Source: UBA3537 sp038138145
GTDB lineage: Bacteria; Bacteroidota; Bacteroidia; Flavobacteriales; Flavobacteriaceae
Assembly (NCBI GenBank): GCA_038138145.1
Contig: JAYQDD010000004.1
Location: 124,001 to 188,000, forward strand
Reading direction: 5' to 3'
Length of the DNA stretch: 64,000 nt
Made by a program: the position numbers and the translations under genes. Shown in pieces: positions 18,061-26,992 of this stretch. Numbering within the stretch: position 1 is the first letter of the stretch; every line of letters begins with the position of its first letter. The notes under the pieces are model-generated. The model ran no database searches. It was not told where the DNA came from and saw only the letters and a list, made by a program, of their open reading frames with translations.

Positions 18061-20400
18061 ATGACAAAGAATAAAACAGCCCAAAAGACTGATTTATCAA
18101 CGCCAAAGCGTTGGTTTTGGATCTTATTTTTAAGTGGGATTTGTATTGTTCCCTTAGTATTTATTTTGGCCTCTTTTGGTGTTTTTGGCTTTATGCCCGA
18201 TCATACGGCCTTAGAAAATCCGAGAACAAATTTAGCAACAGAAATTATTTCTTCCGATGGGGTCACCCTTGGGAAATTTTATTATGAAGACAACCGAACT
18301 CCTGTAGGGTTTGACGAACTTCCGAAACATTTAGTCGATGCGCTTCTCGCTACAGAAGACATCCGCTACTTTGACCATGCCGGAATAGATGCGCGTGGGA
18401 CACTTAGAGCCCTATTCAAGCTCGGCAAAGGAGGAGGTGCGAGTACCATCTCTCAACAATTGGCCAAACAACTTTTTCATGGTGAGGGTTCAAGAAATAC
18501 TTTAGGGCGAATTACTCAGAAAATAAAAGAATGGGTCATTGCTACTCGTCTCGAAAAGCAATACACCAAAGAAGAAATAATTGCACAATATTTCAACATC
18601 TATGATTTTGGTAATAATGCCGATGGCATCCGCAGTGCTGCTCGAATTTATTTTGGAAAAGAACCTTCTGAACTCAACATCAAAGAATCCGCAATGCTTG
18701 TTGGAATGTTTAAAAATTCATCCTTGTACAATCCGCGACCAAAACGAAATCCGGTTGGGACAAAAAATCGTAGAAATGTAGTGCTGGCACAAATGGAAAA
18801 ATATGATTTTATTACAGAAGAGATCAAGGATTCGTTACAGCAAACCCCATTGGATTTGAATTATACTCCAGAATCGCACCGCGAAGGAATTGCGACTTAT
18901 TTTAGGGCCTATTTGAAAACGTTTTTGAAAGAGTGGGTCAATAAAAAAGAAAACTTAAAACCTAATGGCGAGAAGTATAATATTTATAAAGATGGTCTAA
19001 AAATCTACACCACAATTGATTCTCGAATGCAATCTATTGCTGAGGAATCTGTGACGGCACATATGAAAGCCCTTCAAGCCGAATTTTTTGTACAAAACAC
19101 CCGCCGACGCAATCCAACAACACCTTTTTTGGACTTAGAAAAAGAAGAAATAGATCAACTCCTCAACCTTTCTATGAAACGCTCCGAGCGTTGGCGTAAA
19201 ATGCGGTATGACCTTAAAAAACCAGTTAGCGAAATTGTAGCGTCATTTAAGAAACCGACGCCAATGAAAATTTTTTCTTGGACGTCCCCCAACAATGAAA
19301 TCGACACTGTACTGACCCCTTTGGACTCCATGCGTTATTACAAATCTTTTTTAAGAGCTGGAATGATGTCTATGGCGCCTCAAACCGGCTTTGTAAAAGC
19401 ATGGGTAGGTGGATTTAATTACAAGCATTTTCAATACGATATGGTAAAGCAAGGGAAACGTCAAGTAGGATCGACGTTCAAACCATTTGTTTATGCAGCT
19501 GCTATTGACCAATTGCAACTTTCTCCATGCGATACGTTCCCCAAAGCACAAATCACGATTCCAGCACTTAAATATGGAAATATGAAACCCTGGGCGCCAA
19601 AAAATTCGAGCAAAAATTATTCTGGGTTTGAAACCTTAAAATCTGCTTTAGCAAATTCTAGGAATACCATCACAGCAAGATTGATGAACGAAATTGGCCC
19701 TCAACCCGTCATTGATTTAGCCAAGAGTTTAGGCGTAGAACAGAACATGCCTGCTGTCCCTTCTATTGCTCTAGGAACTCCTGATTTGAGTGTTTATGAA
19801 ATGGTCGCTGCTTATTCGACATTTGCTAATAAAGGAGTATATACAAAACCAGTAATGGTGACTCATATTGAAGACAAAAATGGCACATTATTGTATCAGT
19901 TTTCACCCGAAACCAAAGATGTTTTAAGCGAAGAAATTGCTTATGTGGTTGTCAATTTAATGGAAGGTGTAACCCAATTTGGCTCTGGACAACGTTTACG
20001 CCATAGCTCCGCCAAAAATCAAGCCGTTTACAAAGAAATTGTAACAGGATACCCTTATGAATTTGACAATCCTATTGCTGGGAAAACAGGGACGACACAA
20101 AACCATAGCGACGGATGGTTTATGGGGATGGTACCCAATTTGGTCACAGGTGTTTGGGTTGGCGGCGAAGATCGGGCAACACACTTTAAGACCATTACCT
20201 ATGGGCAAGGCGCATCAATGGCTTTGCCTATTTGGGCCAACTACATGAAAGGATGTTATGCTGTAGAAGAACTTGAAATCTCGAAAGAGGAATTTGAAAA
20301 ACCAGAAGTTGTATCTATAAAAACAGAATGCGATGCCCTGGAATCAGATGTGGATGAGGTCATGACACAAGAAACAATGATACCAGATATTGACTTTTAA
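18061..20400 (+). CDS. Class A penicillin-binding protein 1A
   Basis: Bifunctional peptidoglycan synthase (779 residues from the ATG at 18061). After a cytoplasmic basic tail and one membrane helix comes the GT51 glycosyltransferase domain, with catalytic Glu99 in TEDIRYFDHAG and the ASTISQQLAKQ motif. The transpeptidase domain follows, with SxxK at Ser471 (GSTFKPF), an SRN-type second motif, and KTG at Lys675 (GKTGTTQNHSDGWF). All catalytic residues are present. An ORF start at 18022 lies inside gldH and is rejected. It is co-directional with gldH. Confidence 0.94.
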   Translation: MTKNKTAQKTDLSTPKRWFWILFLSGICIVPLVFILASFGVFGFMPDHTALENPRTNLATEIISSDGVTLGKFYYEDNRTPVGFDELPKHLVDALLATEDIRYFDHAGIDARGTLRALFKLGKGGGASTISQQLAKQLFHGEGSRNTLGRITQKIKEWVIATRLEKQYTKEEIIAQYFNIYDFGNNADGIRSAARIYFGKEPSELNIKESAMLVGMFKNSSLYNPRPKRNPVGTKNRRNVVLAQMEKYDFITEEIKDSLQQTPLDLNYTPESHREGIATYFRAYLKTFLKEWVNKKENLKPNGEKYNIYKDGLKIYTTIDSRMQSIAEESVTAHMKALQAEFFVQNTRRRNPTTPFLDLEKEEIDQLLNLSMKRSERWRKMRYDLKKPVSEIVASFKKPTPMKIFSWTSPNNEIDTVLTPLDSMRYYKSFLRAGMMSMAPQTGFVKAWVGGFNYKHFQYDMVKQGKRQVGSTFKPFVYAAAIDQLQLSPCDTFPKAQITIPALKYGNMKPWAPKNSSKNYSGFETLKSALANSRNTITARLMNEIGPQPVIDLAKSLGVEQNMPAVPSIALGTPDLSVYEMVAAYSTFANKGVYTKPVMVTHIEDKNGTLLYQFSPETKDVLSEEIAYVVVNLMEGVTQFGSGQRLRHSSAKNQAVYKEIVTGYPYEFDNPIAGKTGTTQNHSDGWFMGMVPNLVTGVWVGGEDRATHFKTITYGQGASMALPIWANYMKGCYAVEELEISKEEFEKPEVVSIKTECDALESDVDEVMTQETMIPDIDF

Positions 20401-20427
20401 ATAAGATTTAATCAAAAACACAGGCTT

Positions 20428-21129
20428 ATGATTAATAAAAAAGTAAACAATGTACAAGACGCTTTGCAAGGCGTAAAAAGCGGAATGACGATGCTACTCG
20501 GGGGCTTTGGATTGTGTGGAATTCCCGAAAATGCTATTTCAGAATTGGTCGCTTTGAATGTGAATAATTTGACTTGTATCTCGAACAATGCAGGAGTAGA
20601 TGATTTTGGATTAGGACTTTTATTACAAAAACATCAAATCAAAAAAATGATCTCTTCCTACGTTGGCGAAAATGATGAATTTGAACGTCAAATGCTTTCT
20701 GGGGAGTTGGATGTAGAGCTCATCCCTCAAGGGACTTTGGCCGAACGTTGTAGAGCTGCCCAAGCAGGCTTTCCAGCCATTTACACCCCTGCGGGCTATG
20801 GAACTGAAGTCGCTGAAGGGAAAGAAACACGCGAATTTGATGGTAAAATGTATGTTCTTGAACACGCTTTTAAAGCTGATTTTTCTTTTGTAAAGGCATG
20901 GAAAGGTGATGCTGCTGGGAATTTAATTTTTAAAGGCACGGCTAGAAACTTTAACCCCAACATGTGTGGGGCCGCCAAAATCACAGTTGCTGAGGTTGAG
21001 GAGTTAGTCCCTGTTGGCACACTGGATCCCAATCAAATCCATATTCCTGGAATTTTTGTTCAACGCATATTTCAGGGGAAAGACTACGAAAAGCGCATTG
21101 AACAGCGAACCATCACCCCAAAAAACTAA
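20428..21129 (+). CDS. scoA: 3-oxoacid CoA-transferase subunit A
   Basis: Subunit A (233 residues) of succinyl-CoA:3-ketoacid CoA-transferase, which moves CoA from succinyl-CoA to acetoacetate and lets ketone bodies or leucine and butyrate products enter central metabolism. The N-terminal glycine-rich MLLGGFGLCGIPENAI motif of family I CoA-transferases is clear. Subunit B follows after 12 bp. It lies 27 bp after the PBP1A gene and may be read through from it. Confidence 0.93.
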   Translation: MINKKVNNVQDALQGVKSGMTMLLGGFGLCGIPENAISELVALNVNNLTCISNNAGVDDFGLGLLLQKHQIKKMISSYVGENDEFERQMLSGELDVELIPQGTLAERCRAAQAGFPAIYTPAGYGTEVAEGKETREFDGKMYVLEHAFKADFSFVKAWKGDAAGNLIFKGTARNFNPNMCGAAKITVAEVEELVPVGTLDPNQIHIPGIFVQRIFQGKDYEKRIEQRTITPKN

Positions 21130-21141
21130 AAACAAAATGCT

Positions 21142-21795
21142 ATGTTAGATAAAAACGGAATTGCAAAACGCATCGCCAAAGAAGTCAAAAATGGGTATTA
21201 TGTAAACTTAGGCATAGGCATTCCAACGCTTGTTGCCAACTTTGTTCGCGAGGATATAGAAGTAGAATTTCAAAGTGAAAATGGAATTTTAGGCATGGGC
21301 CCTTTTCCTTTTGAAGGCGAGGAAGATGCTGATCTAATCAATGCAGGAAAACAAACCATTACTGCTTTGGATGGTGCTAGTTTTTTTGACTCGGCCATGA
21401 GTTTTTCAATGATAAGGGGACAGCATGTCGATTTAACTATTTTGGGCGCTATGGAAGTCGCCGAAAATGGAGATATTGCCAATTGGAAAATTCCAGGGCG
21501 ATTGGTTAAGGGCATGGGGGGCGCGATGGACTTAGTAGCCAGTGCAGATAATATTATTGTGGCCATGATGCACACCAACAAAAAAGGAGCGTCTAAACTT
21601 TTGAAGCGCTGTAGCTTACCCCTAACTGGCGTCAATTGTGTCAAAAAAATAGTCACAAATTTAGCCGTTTTGGAAGTCACTAATGAAGGGTTTAAATTGC
21701 TCGAACGAGCACCAGGTGTTTCTGTTGATACGATTTTAGAAGCAACCGAAGGTCATCTTATTGTCGAGGGGGATATTCCAGAAATGGCACTATAG
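21142..21795 (+). CDS. scoB: 3-oxoacid CoA-transferase subunit B
   Basis: Catalytic beta subunit (217 residues). The active-site glutamate that forms the acyl-CoA thioester intermediate is Glu46 in the conserved QSENGILGMG stretch. The N-terminus IAKRIAKEVKNGYYVNLGIGIPTL is typical. Its stop overlaps the convergent ABC transporter stop in the shared palindrome CTATAG. Confidence 0.95.
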   Translation: MLDKNGIAKRIAKEVKNGYYVNLGIGIPTLVANFVREDIEVEFQSENGILGMGPFPFEGEEDADLINAGKQTITALDGASFFDSAMSFSMIRGQHVDLTILGAMEVAENGDIANWKIPGRLVKGMGGAMDLVASADNIIVAMMHTNKKGASKLLKRCSLPLTGVNCVKKIVTNLAVLEVTNEGFKLLERAPGVSVDTILEATEGHLIVEGDIPEMAL

Positions 21796-23472
21796 CCCTT
21801 TGGGAATAGCATCAATCAAACGTTTTGTATACGCATTTTTTGGTGCACTGTAAATATCATCCGCTTCACCACGTTCCACAATTTTTCCTTTATTCATAAT
21901 TAAAAGTTGATCGGCCATGTATTTTACAACGGCTAGATCATGAGAAATAAAGATGTAAGTAAATCCAAAATCTTCTTTTAGGCTATTGAGTAAATTCAAC
22001 ACTTGGGCTTGAACGGAAATATCTAATGCAGATACAGATTCGTCACAGAGAATCAATTTTGGCTCCACCGCAATAGTACGTGCAATCCCAATACGTTGCC
22101 GTTGACCCCCCGAAAATTCATGCGGGTAACGATTAAAAAAGGAGGGATCTAACCCTACTTTTTCAAGCAACTCAAGTGCCTTTAACTTTCGTTCCGATTT
22201 GTTTTTATAAAGTTTGTGTACCGTCATGGGTTCCATAATGGCCGCACCAACTGTCATCCTTGGGTTGAGTGATGCAAAGGGATCTTGGAAAATGATTTGG
22301 ATTTCTTTGCGCAGTTTTCGAATATCTTTTTTGGCCATTTTTTGTAAGTCATTTCCTCTATAAAAAACCGACCCTGCAGTGGCTTTATCGAGTTGTAAAA
22401 TGGCTTTCCCCAGGGTTGATTTTCCACATCCAGATTCGCCAACCAGTCCTAAAGTTTCGCCTTCATAAAGTTTAAAACCCACATCATCAACCGCCTTGAA
22501 GGCGTGTTGTTTTTTAAAGAGCCCAACACTACTGAAGTATGTTTTCTCTAAATTGATAACCTCCAAAAGGGGCTTAGCGCTGTATATCTGCTTGTGTTTT
22601 TCAGCACGTTCTTGTTTAGCTATTTTATGCGTGTTGTTTGTTTTTGACAAGATGGTTTCCACTGTGGGTAGTTGTTTTAAACGGACTTTTAGTGAAGGCC
22701 GTGCTGCAATCAACGCTTTTGTATATTGATTTTTTGGGCGTTTAAAAATTTGTTGTGTTGAGCCGTACTCTACAACCTCACCTTTGTACATCACCAGCGT
22801 TTTGTGTGCAATTTCAGAAACTAATGCCAAGTCATGACTTATGAATAACACACTCATTTGCGTCTCTTTTTGTAGTTCTTGAATCAAAGAAATGATGTCA
22901 TTTTGAACGGTTACATCTAAAGCCGTAGTGGGCTCGTCAGCGATGAGTAAATCGGGTTTACAAGCAATAGCCATGGCAATCATAACGCGTTGCTGTTGTC
23001 CGCCAGAAAGCTCGTGAGGATATTTTTCGAAGGCCTGTTTTGGCATAGGAATTTTCACACGTTCAAACAAATGGATCACTTCGCTATCGGCCTCTGCTTC
23101 GCTTATAGATTCGTGCTGTAACAGTACTTCGCTGACTTGTTCGCCGCATTTCATTGAAGGATTCAACGCGCTCATAGGTTCTTGAAAAATCATACTGATT
23201 TTCTTACCTCTTATGGCCTCCATTTTTTTTGTTGGGAGCGCATTTAAATCTACATCCTTAAAGACAATTTCACCTTCTACTTTTGCATTTTTAAGCAATT
23301 GCATCACTGCTAGTGCTGTGATGGATTTTCCACTTCCAGATTCTCCAACGACGCCTAAAATTTCGTTTTTTTGAACATCAAAACTAACGCCTTGCAGAAC
23401 CTGTCTGTAGTTATCCTTTTTTTTGAAAGCAATGGATAAATCTTTTACGCTAAGTAAAGGGTTGATTTTCAT
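21790..23472 (-). CDS. Duplicated ABC transporter ATPase (peptide/nickel DppD-DppF type)
   Basis: A 560-residue fusion of two ABC ATPases, resembling DppD+DppF or GsiA. Domain 1 has Walker A GESGSGKS (43-50) and signature LSGGQQQR. Domain 2 has Walker A GESGCGKS starting at residue 345 and signature FSGGQRQR. Both keep D-loops and switch histidines. It would power an oligopeptide or related importer, but no permease or binding-protein gene is nearby, so its partners are elsewhere. It follows the exonuclease gene by 3 bp. Confidence 0.9.
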   Translation of the reverse strand: MKINPLLSVKDLSIAFKKKDNYRQVLQGVSFDVQKNEILGVVGESGSGKSITALAVMQLLKNAKVEGEIVFKDVDLNALPTKKMEAIRGKKISMIFQEPMSALNPSMKCGEQVSEVLLQHESISEAEADSEVIHLFERVKIPMPKQAFEKYPHELSGGQQQRVMIAMAIACKPDLLIADEPTTALDVTVQNDIISLIQELQKETQMSVLFISHDLALVSEIAHKTLVMYKGEVVEYGSTQQIFKRPKNQYTKALIAARPSLKVRLKQLPTVETILSKTNNTHKIAKQERAEKHKQIYSAKPLLEVINLEKTYFSSVGLFKKQHAFKAVDDVGFKLYEGETLGLVGESGCGKSTLGKAILQLDKATAGSVFYRGNDLQKMAKKDIRKLRKEIQIIFQDPFASLNPRMTVGAAIMEPMTVHKLYKNKSERKLKALELLEKVGLDPSFFNRYPHEFSGGQRQRIGIARTIAVEPKLILCDESVSALDISVQAQVLNLLNSLKEDFGFTYIFISHDLAVVKYMADQLLIMNKGKIVERGEADDIYSAPKNAYTKRLIDAIPKGL

Positions 23473-23475
23473 TGC

Positions 23476-24189
23476 TTAAATATAAGCAATTTCGTTTTTT
23501 TCAAGCAATGGCGCACCACGAAGGCGAAGTAAAATTTGCGCCACAGCCAAGGTGTCTTTCTCGCAGTACGTAATAATACGCTTGAGGTCATTTTCTTCGT
23601 AAAACACACGATAAATTTCGCTGCCATCAATATCGTCTTTGGGCGAGGGGATACCCAACACATTGGTCATTAATTTCAGGGAAGTATAGTGCTTATAGTC
23701 CCCAAATTTCCATAACTCAAGAGTATCTAAATGTGGAACTTCCCACGGTTTTTTCCCAAAAAGATTAAGTTTTGATGGAAGTTTTATGTTGTGAATCAGC
23801 ATCCTACGTGCAATGTAGGGGAAGTCAAATTCTTTGCCGTTATGCGCGCAAAGCAAGTGTTTTGAGTGGTTGAAATGTGTTTCAAGCAATGTTTTAAATT
23901 GGGTTAAAATGTCGAGTTCTTCGCCAGAAAAGGTCGTGATTCTAAATGCTCTAGCATCTTCACCAGACGCAAAATAACCCACAGAAATACAGATGATTTT
24001 TCCAAATTCGGCCCAGATTCCCGCACGAGGATAATAGTCCTCCGCACTAAATTCGTCTTTGCTTTGGTACTCTGATTTTTGGGCCCAAAGCGCTTGTTTT
24101 TCAGGGGGTAAATCCGAAAAATTTTGAACTTCAGGAACCGTTTCAATATCTAAAAATAGAATGTGTTCAAGGTTGAGTTTGGAGTGCAT
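23476..24189 (-). CDS. Predicted 3'-5' exonuclease (PolB-like, DEDDy)
   Basis: A 237-residue RNase H-fold exonuclease. Exo I is FLDIETVPE (Asp14, Glu16), Exo II is CAHNGKEFDFPYI, and Exo III is YCEKDTLAV with the Tyr/Asp pair. The sequence fits the 'predicted 3'-5' exonuclease related to PolB' group. There is no polymerase domain, so it acts alone or with partners in DNA repair. Its start overlaps the end of the serine hydrolase gene by 23 bp, and the ABC gene follows after 3 bp: a three-gene unit with mixed functions. Confidence 0.85.
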   Translation of the reverse strand: MHSKLNLEHILFLDIETVPEVQNFSDLPPEKQALWAQKSEYQSKDEFSAEDYYPRAGIWAEFGKIICISVGYFASGEDARAFRITTFSGEELDILTQFKTLLETHFNHSKHLLCAHNGKEFDFPYIARRMLIHNIKLPSKLNLFGKKPWEVPHLDTLELWKFGDYKHYTSLKLMTNVLGIPSPKDDIDGSEIYRVFYEENDLKRIITYCEKDTLAVAQILLRLRGAPLLEKNEIAYI

Positions 24190-25336
24190 GGTTTAACATT
24201 TTATAGGCCTCTTCAATATAGATTGAGATGTCATCCGAAAAGATTTGGCTAGCGGCACCTGGCGATTTTTGATGGCCAAGACGTACTATGATGATATTAT
24301 CTTCTGGTTCTACAATAACATATTGTCCAAGATGACCACGCATCATAAAAAAGGATTTACCATCGCGTTTTTGCATCCAAAACCCATAGCCGTATTGTGG
24401 GCTTTCGGCAAAGCGTGGGGTAATTGATTTTGCAACGAACGCAGAATCCAACAGTTGTTTGCCGTTCCATTTCCCATGGTCTTTGTAGAGTTTTCCAAAG
24501 CGCGCAAAATCTTTGGCATTACTGGCAATACAGCAATAGGCCTTGACCAAATCGTGGTCCTCGCTATCAACTTGCCAAAGCGCTGAGTTTTCGCTGCCGA
24601 GGGGTTGCCAGAAATGTTCAGTAAGGTAATCATAAAGTTTTTTGCCTGTTGCCTTTTCAATGACCATCGCCAAGAGTTGCGTGTCGCCACTGGAATATTT
24701 ATACACTTGACCGGGTTCATCGACCACTTTTAGACCGAGGATTACTTTTTCCAAATCATCATCAAAATAGGCACGAGTGGTAATCGATAAAGGCGAGTAA
24801 TATTTTTCATCCCAATTGGTCCCCGAAGCCATAGAGGATAAATCGCCAACGGTCATTTTTGCCGCAAGACCTTCGCTAAATTCAGGAAAAAAATCACTTA
24901 CTGGCTGATCCAAACTTTTTATATACCCCTCTTCAATGGCTTTGCCCATTAGCCCAGACACATAACTTTTGGCCATTGAAAAAGAGTTGGTTTTGGCGTC
25001 CTTATCAAAACCATCATAATAATTTTCAAACCAAACGCTGTCATTTTTTATGATGACATAGGCGATGGTGCCATAAGCATCATTGTATTTTTGAAGGCGT
25101 TCTGTTTCAGAAACACTGTTATAGTCTTTATGAATGGGCCAGGGCTGAGGGGTACCATTCAAAATTTCAGCATTGTCAAATTCTTTATAATCCTCTAAAA
25201 ACGCGGTGGTATAGCCCTTGGCATAAACGGTCCTTAGAGCTTTAAGCAGGTAGTCTGTATCGGTGATATATAAAATAGCGATAAGACCAATAACGGTCAG
25301 TAAGCCCCATTTTAGCGTACGCTTTAGTATGTTCAT
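24167..25336 (-). CDS. Serine hydrolase, class C beta-lactamase/6-aminohexanoate hydrolase-like
   Basis: A 389-residue protein with an N-terminal membrane anchor (residues 9-25) and a penicillin-recognising fold in the periplasm. The SxxK motif is Ser120-Met-Ala-Lys123 in FSMAKSYVSG, and a YSSG motif follows around residue 215. Relatives hydrolyse amides or esters (EstB, NylB type); few are true beta-lactamases, and a role in resistance should not be assumed. A near-consensus TATCTTTA lies about 25 bp upstream of the ATG. Confidence 0.83.
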   Translation of the reverse strand: MNILKRTLKWGLLTVIGLIAILYITDTDYLLKALRTVYAKGYTTAFLEDYKEFDNAEILNGTPQPWPIHKDYNSVSETERLQKYNDAYGTIAYVIIKNDSVWFENYYDGFDKDAKTNSFSMAKSYVSGLMGKAIEEGYIKSLDQPVSDFFPEFSEGLAAKMTVGDLSSMASGTNWDEKYYSPLSITTRAYFDDDLEKVILGLKVVDEPGQVYKYSSGDTQLLAMVIEKATGKKLYDYLTEHFWQPLGSENSALWQVDSEDHDLVKAYCCIASNAKDFARFGKLYKDHGKWNGKQLLDSAFVAKSITPRFAESPQYGYGFWMQKRDGKSFFMMRGHLGQYVIVEPEDNIIIVRLGHQKSPGAASQIFSDDISIYIEEAYKMLNHALQTQP

Positions 25337-25422
25337 GTTATTTGTAATTTGGTCTAAAGATAATTAAAAAATTACATTAGTTTAGGGGGCTTTTTTTTCA
25401 GGTTGATTGGGTTTCTTGGCTA

Positions 25423-25830
25423 CTAACGATTTACAAATATTTCGTTGTAATCTTCATTACTAATTACCGTATCAAACCCTCCTATTTCTTCTCCTTCTCG
25501 TTTATTTATTCCAGTGTATTCCAAACTTGCGTCTTCGTAACGCTTAAATTTATAAACAGCATCATTCATTAGTAAGCTATTAAATACTCCTAAACTCACT
25601 AGTAATTCAAAATCTTTTACATCTAGTCCACTTACCTTTTTGAAAAGACCAGGTTCTAACTGTGTAATCACATCTTTCAAACTCCTTTCTCTGTAATCTG
25701 TTAAATACATAAAAACAGGAATTCTTGTTGCAAACTTAATAAGCTTTTCTTGAATTTGTTTTCGTCTACTTTTATATTCTTTTTCCTCAGCAGTTAGTTC
25801 TTTCTTTTCATTTAACCATAGGTTTTTCAT
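25423..25830 (-). pseudogene. Orphan C-terminal fragment of a restriction-type helicase
   Basis: A 135-residue frame with a very charged start (EKKELTAEEKEYKSRRKQIQ) and a segment RIPVFMYLTDYRERSLKDVI...LEPGLFKKVSGL, then FKRYEDASLEYTGI. From memory this matches the C-terminus of large (about 900-1000 residue) DEAD/DEAH helicases linked to restriction-modification loci. No ATPase motifs remain, and a stop codon lies 12 codons upstream of the ATG, so the helicase body is gone. It is more AT-rich than hemB beside it. It may be a decayed fragment of a defence gene or a reused small protein. The assignment is by recall, not by search. Confidence 0.5.
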
Positions 25831-25900
25831 GGGTTGTAGAATAGATGGGGGTCTAATTCAAAACACTAAAGTAATAAAAATTTGGGGGCGTGTCAAGAGG

Positions 25901-26890
25901 TTACCCCAGTAGCTTCACCACCTCTTTTGCAAAATAACTCGCCATAAGGTCTGCCCCAGCACGTTTAAACGCCATGGTGGTTTCTAGTACCGCTTGGTCG
26001 TGGTCTAACCATCCTTTTTCGCTTGCGGCTTTAATCATGGCGTATTCGCCACTCACTTGATAGGCCGCTACAGGCACATCAAATTCATTTTTTACCGCTC
26101 TAATGATATCCAAATAGGCCAATCCAGGTTTGACCATCACAATATCGGCGCCTTCATCAATATCCATTTCGGTTTCGCGGAGCGCTTCAAAGCGGTTGGC
26201 ATAGTCCATTTGGTAGGTTTTTTTGTCTTTTGGAATGTCGTCTTGTTCTGCTGGTGCAGAATCCAGCGCATCCCTAAAAGGGCCATAAAATGAGGAGGCG
26301 TATTTGGCGCTATAACTCATAATGCCGGTGTCTATAAATCCATCGTCTTCCAGCGCTTCTCTTATGCTTAAAATACGGCCATCCATCATGTCGCTAGGCG
26401 CAACAAAATTGGCGCCAGCTTCGGCATGAGACAAACTCATTTGTGCTAAAACATCAACGGTAGGGTCGTTAACGATTTTACCGTTTTCGATAATGCCATC
26501 ATGGCCATAAATGGAATAGGGGTCCAAGGCCACATCGGTCATGACCAGCATTTCAGGACAGGTATTTTTGATGGTTTTAATGGCGCGTTGCATCAGTCCA
26601 TTGGGGTTTAGTGCTTCGGTTCCACGGTTGTCTTTAAGTTTATCCTCAACTTTGACAAACAACAAAACGGCTTTAAGTCCCAAAGACCACAAAAGTTTTA
26701 CCTCCGCTTGCAGCGTATCCAAACTAAAGCGGTAGTAATTGGGCATCGATGGAATTTCGTCTTTAATACCTTTCCCTTCAACAACGAATAGGGGAACTAA
26801 AAAGTCATTTGGCGTAATGCTGTTTTCACGCACTAAACTTCGAATGGAGGCGTTGGCACGTAAACGTCTGTTTCTTCTTAATGGATACAT
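25901..26890 (-). CDS. hemB: Porphobilinogen synthase (delta-aminolevulinate dehydratase)
   Basis: Condenses two 5-aminolevulinates to porphobilinogen (329 residues). The Schiff-base lysines are Lys196 (MSYSAKYASS) and Lys254 (VMVKPG). The metal loop reads DVALDPYSIYGHDG (119-132): the three zinc cysteines of the yeast/human type are replaced by Ala/Asp residues, so this is the zinc-independent, magnesium-type enzyme. It is the last gene of the leftward heme run, separated from hemF by a 96-bp repeat-rich gap. Confidence 0.97.
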   Translation of the reverse strand: MYPLRRNRRLRANASIRSLVRENSITPNDFLVPLFVVEGKGIKDEIPSMPNYYRFSLDTLQAEVKLLWSLGLKAVLLFVKVEDKLKDNRGTEALNPNGLMQRAIKTIKNTCPEMLVMTDVALDPYSIYGHDGIIENGKIVNDPTVDVLAQMSLSHAEAGANFVAPSDMMDGRILSIREALEDDGFIDTGIMSYSAKYASSFYGPFRDALDSAPAEQDDIPKDKKTYQMDYANRFEALRETEMDIDEGADIVMVKPGLAYLDIIRAVKNEFDVPVAAYQVSGEYAMIKAASEKGWLDHDQAVLETTMAFKRAGADLMASYFAKEVVKLLG

Positions 26891-26892
26891 AA

Positions 26893-26992
26893 TATTAGTT
26901 TTAAGCTTTAAGCCAAAAGCTTAAAGTGATTTTTTAATTTCTTATATTTTTATTTAACCATAACTTTTAACTTATAGCTTATAGCTTTAAGC
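26893..26992. repeat. Heptamer/inverted-repeat cluster between hemF and hemB
   Basis: The gap holds an 8-bp inverted repeat (CTTTAAGC at 26906-26913, GCTTAAAG at 26919-26926, loop CAAAA), followed on the plus strand by a T-rich stretch. About 45 bp further on, three near-identical heptamers run in tandem: CTTATAG, CTTATAG, CTTTAAG (26971-26991). The last unit includes the hemF stop codon. The shared core suggests one repeat family or a transcript-processing hairpin. Confidence 0.5.

Noticed and set aside
24167..25336. Beta-lactamase resistance gene
   Set aside because: Only the general serine-hydrolase fold is supported; the membrane anchor and sequence suit EstB/NylB-like hydrolases.
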